A stretch of 12,705 nt of DNA, from NCBI GenBank assembly GCA_028717105.1, contig JAQUOM010000039.1, positions 1 to 12,705 on the forward strand, in the 5' to 3' direction. The notes under the pieces were generated by a model, which worked only from the letters and a program-made list of their open reading frames with translations, searched no databases and was not told the origin of the DNA. Positions within the stretch are counted from its first letter, which is position 1; each line of letters opens with the position of its first letter. A program made the translations under genes and the position numbers. This document shows positions 1 through 6,673 of this stretch, piece by piece. Source of the DNA: Candidatus Omnitrophota bacterium (GTDB taxonomy: Bacteria > Omnitrophota > Gorgyraeia > Velamenicoccales > Velamenicoccaceae).

Positions 1-473
1 CCCGCACTGTCCTCGACATGAACGGCGCCGACAAGCTTTTGGGCCGCGGGGACCTTTTGTTCCTCGAGCCGGGCCAGGCCAAACCGATCCGCGCGCAAAG
101 CTCTTATGTGAAAGACGCCGAGATCGGAAAAGTCCTGGAGTTCATCAAGAAACAGGCGCAGCCGGTCTATGACGAGACGATCTTGAAAGTGCAGGACCAG
201 GCCCAGATGGCAGGGTCGATGGAAAAAGATGAGTTATACGAGACGGCGGCCAAACTTGTGATCGAGACGGGTCAGGCATCTGTTTCTATTATCCAGAGGC
301 GGCTGCGCCTGGGTTATACGCGGGCCGCACGCCTGATCGATATGATGGAACAGGAGGGTTTGGTCGGCCCCTATGTCGGTTCCAAGCCCAGGGATATCCT
401 TATAGACCGGGAGCAATGGCTCAAGGAGCAGATGGCGAAGGAAAGGGTGGGGGAATCAAATGTCGGAGAATAA
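1..473 (+). CDS. ftsK: DNA translocase FtsK, C-terminal fragment
   Basis: This is the 3' end of a gene that begins before the window; the reading frame is open from base 3, so the ATG at 18 is internal. About 156 residues are visible. The first part (RTVLDMNGADKLLGRGDLLF) is the conserved end of the FtsK/SpoIIIE RecA-like motor domain. The last ~70 residues are the winged-helix gamma domain, with the family pattern ASVSIIQRRLRLGYTRAARL and DMMEQEGLVGP. In known FtsK proteins this domain reads the polar KOPS sequences and activates XerCD at dif, while the motor pumps DNA through the division septum. The stop overlaps the rodZ-like gene by 14 bp, so the two are probably translated together. Family identity is very secure; the membrane part and Walker motifs lie outside the window. 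Confidence 0.96.
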   Translation, partial: RTVLDMNGADKLLGRGDLLFLEPGQAKPIRAQSSYVKDAEIGKVLEFIKKQAQPVYDETILKVQDQAQMAGSMEKDELYETAAKLVIETGQASVSIIQRRLRLGYTRAARLIDMMEQEGLVGPYVGSKPRDILIDREQWLKEQMAKERVGESNVGE

Positions 474-1317
474 GTTTCATAAATCTGTCGGGACACTGTT
501 GAAAGAGACCCGTGAGTCTAAAAACATCCCTCTGGAGGAGGCGAGCCGCGCCACACATATCCACGGGAACATCTTGAAAAAGATCGAGAGCGATGATTTT
601 TCTTCCCTGGGAACGATTTATGTGAAAGGTTTTTTGAAGATCTATGCGGATTATCTGGGGTTGGATAAAAAAGATGTCGTGGAGCGTTTTACCAATACAT
701 TGCCTCAAGGTCCATCGCGTTCCAGGGTCTCTCAGGGCGTGATCATCCCGGGAGCGTCGCAGACGCCGCAGGGCAGGGCGGTTTCAAAATTTGGGGTTGC
801 GATTTTCTCCTGGTTAAAGAAGATCGATCCCCGGGTTGTGGTGATCGCCGCGTTGTGCGTGTTCGTCGTTTGGGGATTTCGCGCCGTGGTCCGGGCCGTC
901 GTTAACCGCCGGGCCCATACGCCTTCGGCGGAAACGCGGCCCTCCATGGGGCAGCGCGCCGTCCAGGCGAAAAAAGCTGTTGAAGAGCCCAAGGCAAAGG
1001 CCCGGTCCGTCGCTTCGCAGAAGACCGTCGCGGCTCCGCAGACGCCTTCTGCGGCCCAAAAGGTCGTTTTGGTTGTCCGCGCCAAAGCCAAGACGTGGCT
1101 CCAGGTAAAAGTAGACGGCAAGACCCTTTTTCAGAACGTCCTGGCCCGCGGCGCCGCCGAGAGTTGGACAGCGGACAAGAAGATCGAGATGGTGATCGGC
1201 AACGCCGGAGCCATTGAACTGGAATTGAACGGCCGGATATTGGAGAAAATCGGCCGGCCGGGACAGACACTCAAGCACGTCGTTGTCACGCGTGACGGCC
1301 TGACCGTTAATAAATAG
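460..1317 (+). CDS. rodZ: RodZ-like cytoskeletal/HTH membrane protein
   Basis: A 285-residue bitopic protein. Residues ~8-75 form an Xre-type HTH_25 domain (GTLLKETRESKNIPLEEASR, then YVKGFLKIYADYLGLD), which in RodZ contacts MreB rather than acting as a classical repressor. A basic linker leads to one membrane helix at ~126-140 (VVVIAALCVFVVWGF). A long Ala/Lys/Pro-rich tether follows to ~198. Residues ~200-285 match the periplasmic DUF4115 beta domain (TWLQVKVDGKTLF, ELELNGR). Domain order and length fit RodZ/YmfM. The start is the ATG inside the end of ftsK, preceded by a purine-rich GAAAGGGTGGGGG stretch. Known role: links MreB to the elongation machinery and cell shape. Position between ftsK and rimO/pgsA matches B. 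subtilis ymfM. Sequence divergence makes the symbol less certain than the architecture. Confidence 0.85.
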   Translation: MSENKFHKSVGTLLKETRESKNIPLEEASRATHIHGNILKKIESDDFSSLGTIYVKGFLKIYADYLGLDKKDVVERFTNTLPQGPSRSRVSQGVIIPGASQTPQGRAVSKFGVAIFSWLKKIDPRVVVIAALCVFVVWGFRAVVRAVVNRRAHTPSAETRPSMGQRAVQAKKAVEEPKAKARSVASQKTVAAPQTPSAAQKVVLVVRAKAKTWLQVKVDGKTLFQNVLARGAAESWTADKKIEMVIGNAGAIELELNGRILEKIGRPGQTLKHVVVTRDGLTVNK

Positions 1318-1359
1318 AATCCTTCGAGATTCGTTTTTTCTCGCCGCAGGCGAGTGTGT

Positions 1360-1393
1360 CTCCGACGGGCATTCTCCGGAGTTTTCCTTTTTT
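1360..1393 (+). terminator. Possible weak terminator after rodZ-like gene
   Basis: CTCCG at 1360-1364 can pair with CGGAG at 1377-1381 across a 12-nt loop, followed by a T-rich run (TTTTCCTTTTTT, 1382-1393). Only five base pairs, so termination would be partial. A second tight hairpin, CTCGCC-GCA-GGCGAG (1340-1354), lies just upstream but has its T-run on the wrong side. Both lie in the 104-bp gap before the rimO start I prefer. Confidence 0.25.
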
Positions 1394-1421
1394 AAAGATC
1401 GATATCGAATCAGGTCCATCC

Positions 1422-2756
1422 ATGCCTTGTCGTGTTTCCGGGATATCTGTTGTCCGAAATGACCCTCTGGGGTATTTTGATTTCCGGGGAAAAAAGACGG
1501 CCATCGTGAGTCTCGGCTGCGTCCGCAATACCGTGGATTCGCAGACGTTTCTTGAAGAGGCCCGGCACCGCGGCGCTGTCATCGCTTCTGCGGAAGATGC
1601 CCGCGTGGTCATGATCAACACCTGTGGTTTTACCCGGGAGGCCAAGGAAGAATCCCTGGGCGTGATTGCGGAGTGGATCGGCCGCAAGAAGGAAAAAAAG
1701 GTCGAAAGTATCCTCGTCCTGGGATGTTTGGCCCAGCGTTACAGGGAGGACCTCCGGACAGAGTTGCGAGAGATCGATGTTGTCGGAGGCCTGGCGGATT
1801 TTAGGCCAGAGGGCATCTCTGCGAATCCGCCGCTCCGTCTGACGCCGCGTCATTATGCGTACCTGAAAATATCCGAAGGTTGCGATAATCGATGCACATA
1901 TTGCGCCATTCCTTTGATCAAGGGGCGATTAAGGAGCCGGCCAGAATCCGGCATTCTTGAGGAAGCCGGGCAGTTGGAGCATCAGGGCGTCAGGGAGTTG
2001 AATATCGTCGGACAGGACATCACTCTTTACGGCCTTGACCGCAAACGCGGGCAGTCCGGGGAACTGCCTTTGGTTCGGCTCGTGAAAAAACTCCTGCGGC
2101 AAACGTCTATTCCCTGGATCAGGCTTTTATATCTTCATCCGGGCCGAGTGGATGGCGGCGTGATCGATCTTTTTGCGCAGGCAAAAGGCCGCCTGTGTCC
2201 TTACCTGGACCTGCCGTTGCAACATATCAGCGCCCGCGTCCTTAAAAGGATGGGGCGTTTTACGGCGCGCAGAGATCTGGAGCGTCTCATCGTCGATTTA
2301 AGGCGAAAGGTCCCCGGGATCGCCTTGCGTACGACATTTATCGTCGGTTTTCCGGGAGAGACGAGGAGGGAGTTCCGTGAGCTCCTGGATTTTGTCAGAA
2401 AGATGCGTTTTGATAAACTTGGCGCCTTTATGTATTCCCGGGAAGAAGGGACCCCTGCCTATGGTTATCGCAGCCAGGTGACTGGCAGGGAGAAACAGCG
2501 GCGCTATCGTGAACTGATGGAACTCCAGAAGGACATTTCGCATTCTTTGCTGGAGCAAAAAATAGGGAGCCAGGTCCGGGTCCTGGTTGAAGAAAAAGCC
2601 GAAGACGGGCGTGTTTATCTGGCGCGCACCCCTTGGGACGCTCCGGAGGCGGACGGCCTGGTTTATCTGTCGTCGCGCAGCAAGCTGGCGCCCGGTCAGT
2701 TCGTCTCGTGCCGGATCACGGATGCGCTGGAGTATGATCTCGTGGGGGACGCATGA
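1422..2756 (+). CDS. rimO: Ribosomal protein S12 methylthiotransferase RimO
   Basis: Radical-SAM enzyme that methylthiolates the conserved Asp of ribosomal protein S12, using two [4Fe-4S] clusters. With this start it is 444 residues, the normal family length. The UPF0004 domain carries its three cluster cysteines at C33 (VSLGCVRN), C68 (INTCGF) and C102 (LGCLAQRY). The radical-SAM triad is C154-x3-C158-x2-C161 in SEGCDNRCTYCAIP. The C-terminal ~65 residues are a TRAM domain, and the RTPWDAPEADG stretch is characteristic of RimO rather than MiaB. The ATG at 1422 has AGG at 1412-1414. A GTG at 1356 in frame would add 22 residues with no family homology that I recognise and sits on hairpins, so I rejected it. 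The stop overlaps ATGATG, which opens a tiny ORF into pgsA. Family call is firm; the exact start is not. Confidence 0.93.
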   Translation: MPCRVSGISVVRNDPLGYFDFRGKKTAIVSLGCVRNTVDSQTFLEEARHRGAVIASAEDARVVMINTCGFTREAKEESLGVIAEWIGRKKEKKVESILVLGCLAQRYREDLRTELREIDVVGGLADFRPEGISANPPLRLTPRHYAYLKISEGCDNRCTYCAIPLIKGRLRSRPESGILEEAGQLEHQGVRELNIVGQDITLYGLDRKRGQSGELPLVRLVKKLLRQTSIPWIRLLYLHPGRVDGGVIDLFAQAKGRLCPYLDLPLQHISARVLKRMGRFTARRDLERLIVDLRRKVPGIALRTTFIVGFPGETRREFRELLDFVRKMRFDKLGAFMYSREEGTPAYGYRSQVTGREKQRRYRELMELQKDISHSLLEQKIGSQVRVLVEEKAEDGRVYLARTPWDAPEADGLVYLSSRSKLAPGQFVSCRITDALEYDLVGDA

Positions 2757-2803
2757 TGAAATTTCCCTTCGTTGAGCAGACAATCGAGCAAGGCGAGATA
2801 TGA
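2753..2803 (+). other. 16-codon bridging ORF between rimO and pgsA
   Basis: An ORF encoding MMKFPFVEQTIEQGEI begins at ATG 2753, overlapping the rimO stop as ATGA. It ends at TGA 2801-2803, overlapping the pgsA start as ATGA. It fills the whole 43-bp gap in a frame that would let terminating ribosomes step from rimO to pgsA. No ribosome site of its own is visible, except that rimO translation delivers ribosomes to it. It may be a translational coupler or may be chance: a run this short without stops is not improbable. Confidence 0.25.
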
Positions 2804-3378
2804 ACCTGCCTAATTATTTGACATTGTCGCGCATAGCCCTGACATTTGTGGTTATGGCTCTTTTATTCGTTAGAAATTTCACGGCCGCCTGCGCGGCTCT
2901 CGTGATTTTTGTCGTTGCCTGTCTGACGGACCTTCTGGATGGATGGGTGGCCCGCAAAAAAGGCCTGATTTCCGATTTTGGGAAGCTGATGGATCCCGTG
3001 GCGGATAAGGTTCTGGTTGCGGGGTTGTTTTTGACCTTCGTACAGTTGCAGCTCGTCGGGGCATGGGTCGTCGTTGTTATTATTGTGCGCGAATTTCTGA
3101 TCACCGGGATGAGGATTCTCGCCCTGCGCCGGGGCGTGGTGTTGGCTGCTGAAAACGCCGGCAAGCATAAGACGGTCTCCCAGATGGCGGCCATTACCCT
3201 GATCCTGATCTTTCTGATCCTAAAGGAATCGGGGCTGCGTTTTTCTTTTTGGAACGAGAGGTGGGAGGCCCATTTTGCCGCCGGGATCCATATCGTGGTT
3301 TCCGTGGCTGTTTTTTTTACGCTTTATTCCGGCATTTCTTATCTCTGGCGTAATCGCGGCCTGATCAGGACATTATGA
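2800..3378 (+). CDS. pgsA: CDP-diacylglycerol-glycerol-3-phosphate 3-phosphatidyltransferase
   Basis: Integral-membrane CDP-alcohol phosphatidyltransferase of 192 residues that joins CDP-diacylglycerol and glycerol 3-phosphate to make phosphatidylglycerophosphate, the committed step to phosphatidylglycerol. The family signature D-x2-DG-x2-AR-x8-G-x3-D-x3-D is complete: D44, D47-G48, A51-R52, G61, D65 and D69 in DLLDGWVARKK...DFGKLMDPVADK. These aspartates bind the two metal ions and the substrate. Hydrophobic helices occupy ~8-24, 29-46, 70-97 and the C-terminus, as expected. MNLPNYLTLSRI is the typical start, with AAGGCGAG just upstream. Its stop overlaps pgpA by 4 bp (ATGA), placing the next enzyme of the pathway in the same translational unit. 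The neighbour pgpA favours PgsA over other family members such as PssA. Confidence 0.94.
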   Translation: MNLPNYLTLSRIALTFVVMALLFVRNFTAACAALVIFVVACLTDLLDGWVARKKGLISDFGKLMDPVADKVLVAGLFLTFVQLQLVGAWVVVVIIVREFLITGMRILALRRGVVLAAENAGKHKTVSQMAAITLILIFLILKESGLRFSFWNERWEAHFAAGIHIVVSVAVFFTLYSGISYLWRNRGLIRTL

Positions 3379-3824
3379 AAAAAGCGCTTATAAAAATCTC
3401 GGCCACTTTTTTTTATACCGGACAGATTCCTTTTGCTCCGGGGACATGGGGGAGCCTGGCGGCGACCCTGCTTTACCTGGCCCTGGGCGTCCGTACGAGT
3501 CTCTGGCATGTGGTTGTTTTTGTGTCCCTGGCGCTGGTCGGGTTTTTGACCGCCGGCCGCGCGGAATCCGTCTTCGGTGTCAAAGACCCCAAACCCGTCG
3601 TCATTGACGAGGTGGCGGGTGTTTTTCTGGTCTTTATGGGCTTACCTTTAACGCTCCCGACTTTGGTCCTGGGGTTTGTCCTGTATCGCATTTTTGATAT
3701 TATCAAGCCTCCGCCAGCCAGGCAGGCAGAAAGATTGCCGGGGAGTGCGGGCATCATGTTCGATGACCTTTTTTGCGGCTGTTATGCGCATCTGGCGCTG
3801 CTTTTACTGGGGCGCTGGCTTTGA
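3375..3824 (+). CDS. pgpA: Phosphatidylglycerophosphatase A
   Basis: A 149-residue membrane protein of the PgpA family, which removes the phosphate from phosphatidylglycerophosphate to give phosphatidylglycerol. Conserved blocks in order: PFAPGTWGS (19-27), DPKPVVIDEVAG (71-82), YRIFDIIKPPPARQAERLPG (104-123) and GIMFDDLFCG (126-135). The acidic residues in the second and last blocks bind the Mg2+ required for catalysis in the family. Hydrophobic helices lie at ~28-60, 82-105 and 136-147. The start overlaps the pgsA stop (ATGA), so the two consecutive enzymes are coupled. Length is a little under the E. coli protein (~170) but no motif is missing. A short GC-rich stretch, CCAGCCAGGCAGGCAG near 3717, resembles the palindromic repeat at 7546 but encodes conserved family residues, so I read it as ordinary coding sequence. 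Confidence 0.94.
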   Translation: MKKALIKISATFFYTGQIPFAPGTWGSLAATLLYLALGVRTSLWHVVVFVSLALVGFLTAGRAESVFGVKDPKPVVIDEVAGVFLVFMGLPLTLPTLVLGFVLYRIFDIIKPPPARQAERLPGSAGIMFDDLFCGCYAHLALLLLGRWL

Positions 3825-3851
3825 TCATTGCCAGGATAAAGTCCTTGATCC

Positions 3852-3876
3852 ATCCGCCACCGGAATTTTGGCGGAT
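3852..3876 (+). terminator. Hairpin after pgpA, possible terminator
   Basis: ATCCGCCA (3852-3859) pairs perfectly with TGGCGGAT (3869-3876) over a 9-nt loop, followed by TTTAATT. The stem is good but the T-tract is short, so it could be a modest intrinsic terminator closing the rimO-pgsA-pgpA unit 28 bp after the pgpA stop. Confidence 0.4.
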
Positions 3877-3967
3877 TTAATTCCTGTTTCACCGGTGAGG
3901 CAGGTATCCAAACAACTTGTGCCGTTCGCTTGTATTCATTCCATAAGTTGGGGCCCATTAATTTTGC

Positions 3968-3996
3968 TTGCTCTGAAAATTCCTTTTCGTTACAAT
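3968..3996 (+). promoter_or_regulatory. Candidate sigma-70 promoter for the pilus ATPase genes
   Basis: TACAAT (3991-3996, five of six consensus bases) with TTGCTC (3968-3973) 17 bp upstream. The -35 matches only at TTG. Expected transcription start is near 4003. It lies in a local A/T-rich stretch after the pgpA hairpin and points at the next gene, which supports it. Confidence 0.45.
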
Positions 3997-4002
3997 GTTA
4001 TT

Positions 4003-4150
4003 GATTTACGAGGGGAAATATGAAGAAATCCTCCTGAGACGCCAGGCATGGGGGCAAGAAATAGTGTTTTGACCTTTGGGCCCGAACCTTCATCTGGAAG
4101 GGGCGGGTAGCGCATACCGGAAAACGCAATATTGAGCTACGGGGAGCCGC
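4003..4150 (+). promoter_or_regulatory. Gene-free structured leader before the ATPase gene
   Basis: The 326 bp between pgpA and the ATPase gene (3825-4150) hold no convincing gene. The distal half would be a ~148-nt leader. It opens with a strong ribosome site (GAGGGG, 4010-4015) in front of a five-codon ORF, MKKSS (4020-4037), whose CCTC (4030-4033) can pair back to GAGG. A hairpin follows: CCCG/CGGG (4081-4084 with 4104-4107) enclosing CCTTC/GAAGG (4087-4091 with 4097-4101, loop ATCTG). GTAGC (4107-4111) can also pair with GCTAC (4136-4140), ending right at the GGGGAG ribosome site of the ATPase gene. I do not recognise a known riboswitch class in it. Confidence 0.35.
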
Positions 4151-5296
4151 ATGAGTCCTGAACCTGATAGAGGTATCGAGCGCCGGCAGGAAGTCCGCCA
4201 GGAAACGCTGGATATGGTTTATAATTTTATCCGGCGGGGTATTAAGGAACGGGCCACCGATATCCATTGGGAGCCTATCGTCGATTCCGGGGAAGAAGAG
4301 ATCGTCGTCCGTTTCAGGGTCGACGGCCTTCTGAAGGATGTCGAGAGGATCAACCACGAGAAGACGAGGTTGGGGTCTTTGATCAACGCCATCAAGATCA
4401 TGGCCACGATGGATCCGACCAAAAGGCGGCGGGAACAGGACGGCCGGTTCACCTTTTTGTTTGAAAGCGTGGAATATGACGTCCGTGTCGCGACCATGCC
4501 GACGATCTTGGGCGAGAAGATCGTGATGAGGCTGATGGACCGCAATAAGTACTGCATGAGCCTTGATGATCTTGGGATGCCGGCGGACATCCAACAGAGC
4601 CTGGACAGCATGATCTATAAGCCGGAAGGCTTTGTCGTGATCAGCGGGCCAACGGGATCGGGAAAGACGACGAGCCAGTATTCGATCCTTAAACATATTT
4701 ACGTCAGGGAAAAGAACATTTGCACGATCGAAGACCCCGTAGAAGTGAAGTTTCCGGGTATCAATCAGATCCAGGTGGACCATGAGTTCGGCATGACCTT
4801 TGTTTCAGGTTTGCGTGCGATCATGCGCCAGGACCCGAATATTATCGCTGTCGGCGAGATCCGGGATGTTGAGACGGTACGTACGGCATTGCAGGCGGCC
4901 TTGGCGGGTTCCATGATTTTTTCCACTCTGCATGCCCGCGACGCCGTTAATACGATCGTGCGGCTCCTGGACATGGGGGTAGAGCCGTTCTTCTTGGCTA
5001 CGGCCCTGACAGGGGTCGTTACGCAGCGCCTGGTCAGGCTTTTGTGCAAGATCTGCAAAGGCAAAGGTTGCATGCAATGTGCGAATGTCGGCTACAAGAA
5101 GCGGACAGGCATCTTTGAGCTCCTGCGCATCAATGAGACGATGCGCCAGCTCATCCTGAACAAGGCATCGTCGAATGAACTGCGGACGGCGGCCCTGGAG
5201 CAAGGGATGATTCCCTTCAGAAAATCCATCGAACCCCTGATCGCCCAGGGATTGACGACACACGATGAAGTCGACCGTGTGTTGGCCCTGGAGTAG
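4151..5296 (+). CDS. GspE/PilB-type assembly ATPase lacking the N-terminal domain
   Basis: A 381-residue cytoplasmic hexameric motor of the type II secretion/type IV pilus extension family. It starts directly in the N2 domain (RATDIHWEPI...VRFRVDGLLKDV, ~34-64). Next come Walker A GPTGSGKTT (166-174), the Asp box TIEDPVE (192-198), Walker B VGEIRD (234-239) after MRQDPNIIA, and the His box FSTLHARDA (257-265). A zinc knuckle C299-x2-C302-x4-C307-x2-C310 and GYKKRTGIFELL follow. The knuckle and the final motif indicate GspE/PilB rather than the retraction ATPase PilT. Usual PilB proteins are ~550 residues, with an N-terminal MshEN region that is missing here; a separate gene 8 bp downstream supplies that region. 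The inter-pair zinc spacer of four residues is very short. The start follows GGGGAG at 4141. No other pilus gene is in the window. Confidence 0.9.
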   Translation: MSPEPDRGIERRQEVRQETLDMVYNFIRRGIKERATDIHWEPIVDSGEEEIVVRFRVDGLLKDVERINHEKTRLGSLINAIKIMATMDPTKRRREQDGRFTFLFESVEYDVRVATMPTILGEKIVMRLMDRNKYCMSLDDLGMPADIQQSLDSMIYKPEGFVVISGPTGSGKTTSQYSILKHIYVREKNICTIEDPVEVKFPGINQIQVDHEFGMTFVSGLRAIMRQDPNIIAVGEIRDVETVRTALQAALAGSMIFSTLHARDAVNTIVRLLDMGVEPFFLATALTGVVTQRLVRLLCKICKGKGCMQCANVGYKKRTGIFELLRINETMRQLILNKASSNELRTAALEQGMIPFRKSIEPLIAQGLTTHDEVDRVLALE

Positions 5297-5304
5297 AAAG
5301 ATAC

Positions 5305-5892
5305 ATGGCAAAAATCCCAAAAAAATTAGGCGAACTTCTTGTCGAAAACGGCCTCTTGACGGAAAAGCAGCTCTTGGAAGCCCTGGAGACCCAGCGGCGG
5401 GACAAGAAGTTTTTAGGGGAGATCATCGTCGATTTGGGCTTCACGACGAAGGAGAAGCTTGACAGCACCCTGGCCCGCCAATATGGGTCTCGCCTGGGAG
5501 AGTTTCTGATCGGGAGGGGATTGATCAGTTTTGATCAGCTGCAGGCGGCGCTGGACGAACAGAGAAATTCCATGAAATCTTTAGGCGAAATACTGATCGA
5601 CAAGGGATATATCGCCGAATCCGATTTGATGGAAGGATTGTCCATGCAGTATAATATGCCGTTCGTGCGCCTCTCCGAACAGGACATCAGCCCCGAAGCT
5701 GTATCGAGCGTCCCGATGGACGCCCTCAGAAAATATTGTGTTTTTCCCATCCGGGTGGAGAACAACATGCTTGTTGTCGCTACGTCCAATCCCGAAGATT
5801 TTATTGCAGAATCCGACCTGAAATTTCTCTCCGGCATGTATATCAAATTCGTCCTTTCGTCAAAGTCCGAAATCCTCTCTTTTTTAGAATAG
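5305..5892 (+). CDS. Stand-alone tandem MshEN-domain protein (detached PilB N-terminus)
   Basis: A 195-residue soluble protein with no motor domain. Residues 8-48 and 63-103 are two consecutive copies of the MshEN pattern: KLGELLVENGLL...LGEIIVDLGFT and RLGEFLIGRGLI...LGEILIDKGYI. Each has the LG-x2-L-x3-G-L and ALxxQ...LGE spacing of the c-di-GMP-binding fold in MshE and PilB. Residues ~104-195 (YNMPFVRLSEQDISPEAVSS, then VFPIRVENNMLVVATSNPED) match the rest of the T2SSE N-terminal region that normally precedes the ATPase. The first copy begins with K rather than the usual R; the second keeps R63. It lies 8 bp after the ATPase gene, with only a weak AAAGA ribosome site, so translation is probably coupled. 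Inference: it works in trans as the regulatory half of a split extension ATPase. Confidence 0.82.
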   Translation: MAKIPKKLGELLVENGLLTEKQLLEALETQRRDKKFLGEIIVDLGFTTKEKLDSTLARQYGSRLGEFLIGRGLISFDQLQAALDEQRNSMKSLGEILIDKGYIAESDLMEGLSMQYNMPFVRLSEQDISPEAVSSVPMDALRKYCVFPIRVENNMLVVATSNPEDFIAESDLKFLSGMYIKFVLSSKSEILSFLE

Positions 5893-6073
5893 CCTTCTGC
5901 CTCGCCTCATCAAATCCCAGGAACCAGCCACCGAACAATAACCAAATAATTCTCAATATCGAATGACCAGACAGAAACTTTCGTTTGGTTATTGGAGCTT
6001 GGGTATTTTTTGATTATCTCATCCTGGAGATTGGTTATATGGCCTGCCGGAGAGAAAGTTATTGGTTATTTGT
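5893..6073. repeat. A/T-rich intergenic repeat block with TTGGTTAT words
   Basis: This 181-bp gap between convergent genes has no gene. CAATAACCAAA (5936-5946) is the exact inverse of TTTGGTTATTG (5984-5994), giving an 11-bp inverted repeat with a 37-nt loop. The word TTGGTTAT recurs in direct orientation at 5985, 6031 and 6062. Base composition is clearly more A/T-rich than the flanking genes. Similar word-repeat spacers are, as I recall, common in some candidate-phylum genomes. No standard terminator with a T-run is evident for either converging gene. Confidence 0.5.
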
Positions 6074-6673
6074 TTAAGCATTAAGCTTGATTTGCTCGAT
6101 GATGGAGTAGGCGGGGCCCTTGGAACTGAGGACACTTTCAAAGAGTGTGATATTGTCGAGGCTAAAAATAGGATGTTTCATGGCCGCCTGGAATTTCCTG
6201 GCTGCTTCGATCAGGCTCAGGCGATGGCGCGAGGAACGGAGCCTGGCCAGGGTGATGTGGGCTTTGAAAGGCCTGTCTTCTTTGGCAAATCCGGCGGCCG
6301 AGAGAGAGTTTTCCAGCTCCCGGACGATGCGTTCCAGATGTTTTTCCTTATCGGTAAGCGAGACCCACAAGACGCGCGGCGCCGAAAGAGAAGGGAAGCC
6401 TCCGAATGTCTCCAGGGATGTCGGCACGGCGCGTGCGTTATCCGTGACGGCCGTCATGGCCCTGCGGATGGCGGGGATCGTTTCTGCCGTGGTTGCGCCG
6501 AGGAATTTCAAGGTCAAATGGATGTTTTTGGGCTCTACCCATTTGGCATCTGCGCCCGTTTCCTGAAGCGTCCGGACCGCGGCACAGAGATATTCCCTGA
6601 TGCCCTGCGGAAGTTCGACAGCGATGAACAGGCGTTTCGTCTTATGTGTCGACGGTTCGGTTACGTCAGGCAT
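6074..6673 (-). CDS. thpR: RNA 2',3'-cyclic phosphodiesterase (2H family, LigT/ThpR)
   Basis: A 199-residue cytoplasmic protein of the 2H phosphoesterase family. The two catalytic HxTx motifs are present with the right spacing: H52-L-T54 in IHLTLKFLG and H139-I-T141 in KAHITLARLR. RLFIAVELP (14-22) is the standard first strand. Family members open 2',3'-cyclic phosphates on RNA to 2'-phosphates and, in the reverse direction in vitro, ligate tRNA halves. The start is the ATG at 6673, which lies inside the end of cinA (13-bp overlap); the frame upstream of it is merely the shadow of cinA. Cotranscription with cinA is near certain and matches the cinA-thpR order common beside recA, but recA is not in this window. 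The biological substrate is unknown in most bacteria. Confidence 0.93.
   Translation of the reverse strand: MPDVTEPSTHKTKRLFIAVELPQGIREYLCAAVRTLQETGADAKWVEPKNIHLTLKFLGATTAETIPAIRRAMTAVTDNARAVPTSLETFGGFPSLSAPRVLWVSLTDKEKHLERIVRELENSLSAAGFAKEDRPFKAHITLARLRSSRHRLSLIEAARKFQAAMKHPIFSLDNITLFESVLSSKGPAYSIIEQIKLNA

Noticed and set aside
814..1419. A 201-codon - strand frame opposite the rodZ-like gene
   Set aside because: It mirrors the GC-rich coding sequence of rodZ, has no ribosome site or recognisable domain, and conflicts with a conserved gene.
1356..1421. GTG start for rimO at 1356
   Set aside because: It adds 22 residues without family similarity and overlaps a possible terminator; ATG 1422 gives the usual length.
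3714..3735. A degenerate copy of the 7546 palindrome inside pgpA
   Set aside because: Those bases encode the conserved PPPARQAERLPG motif of PgpA, so similarity is most likely coincidence.
3676..4023. A 115-codon + frame overlapping the end of pgpA
   Set aside because: Its first half is a frame shadow of pgpA and its second half covers the hairpin and promoter; it has no family features.
4038..4150. A c-di-GMP (GEMM) riboswitch before the ATPase gene
   Set aside because: ACGCAA and a GTAGC/GCTAC stem are suggestive, but the diagnostic GEMM core blocks and tetraloop-receptor are not there, so I report only a structured leader.
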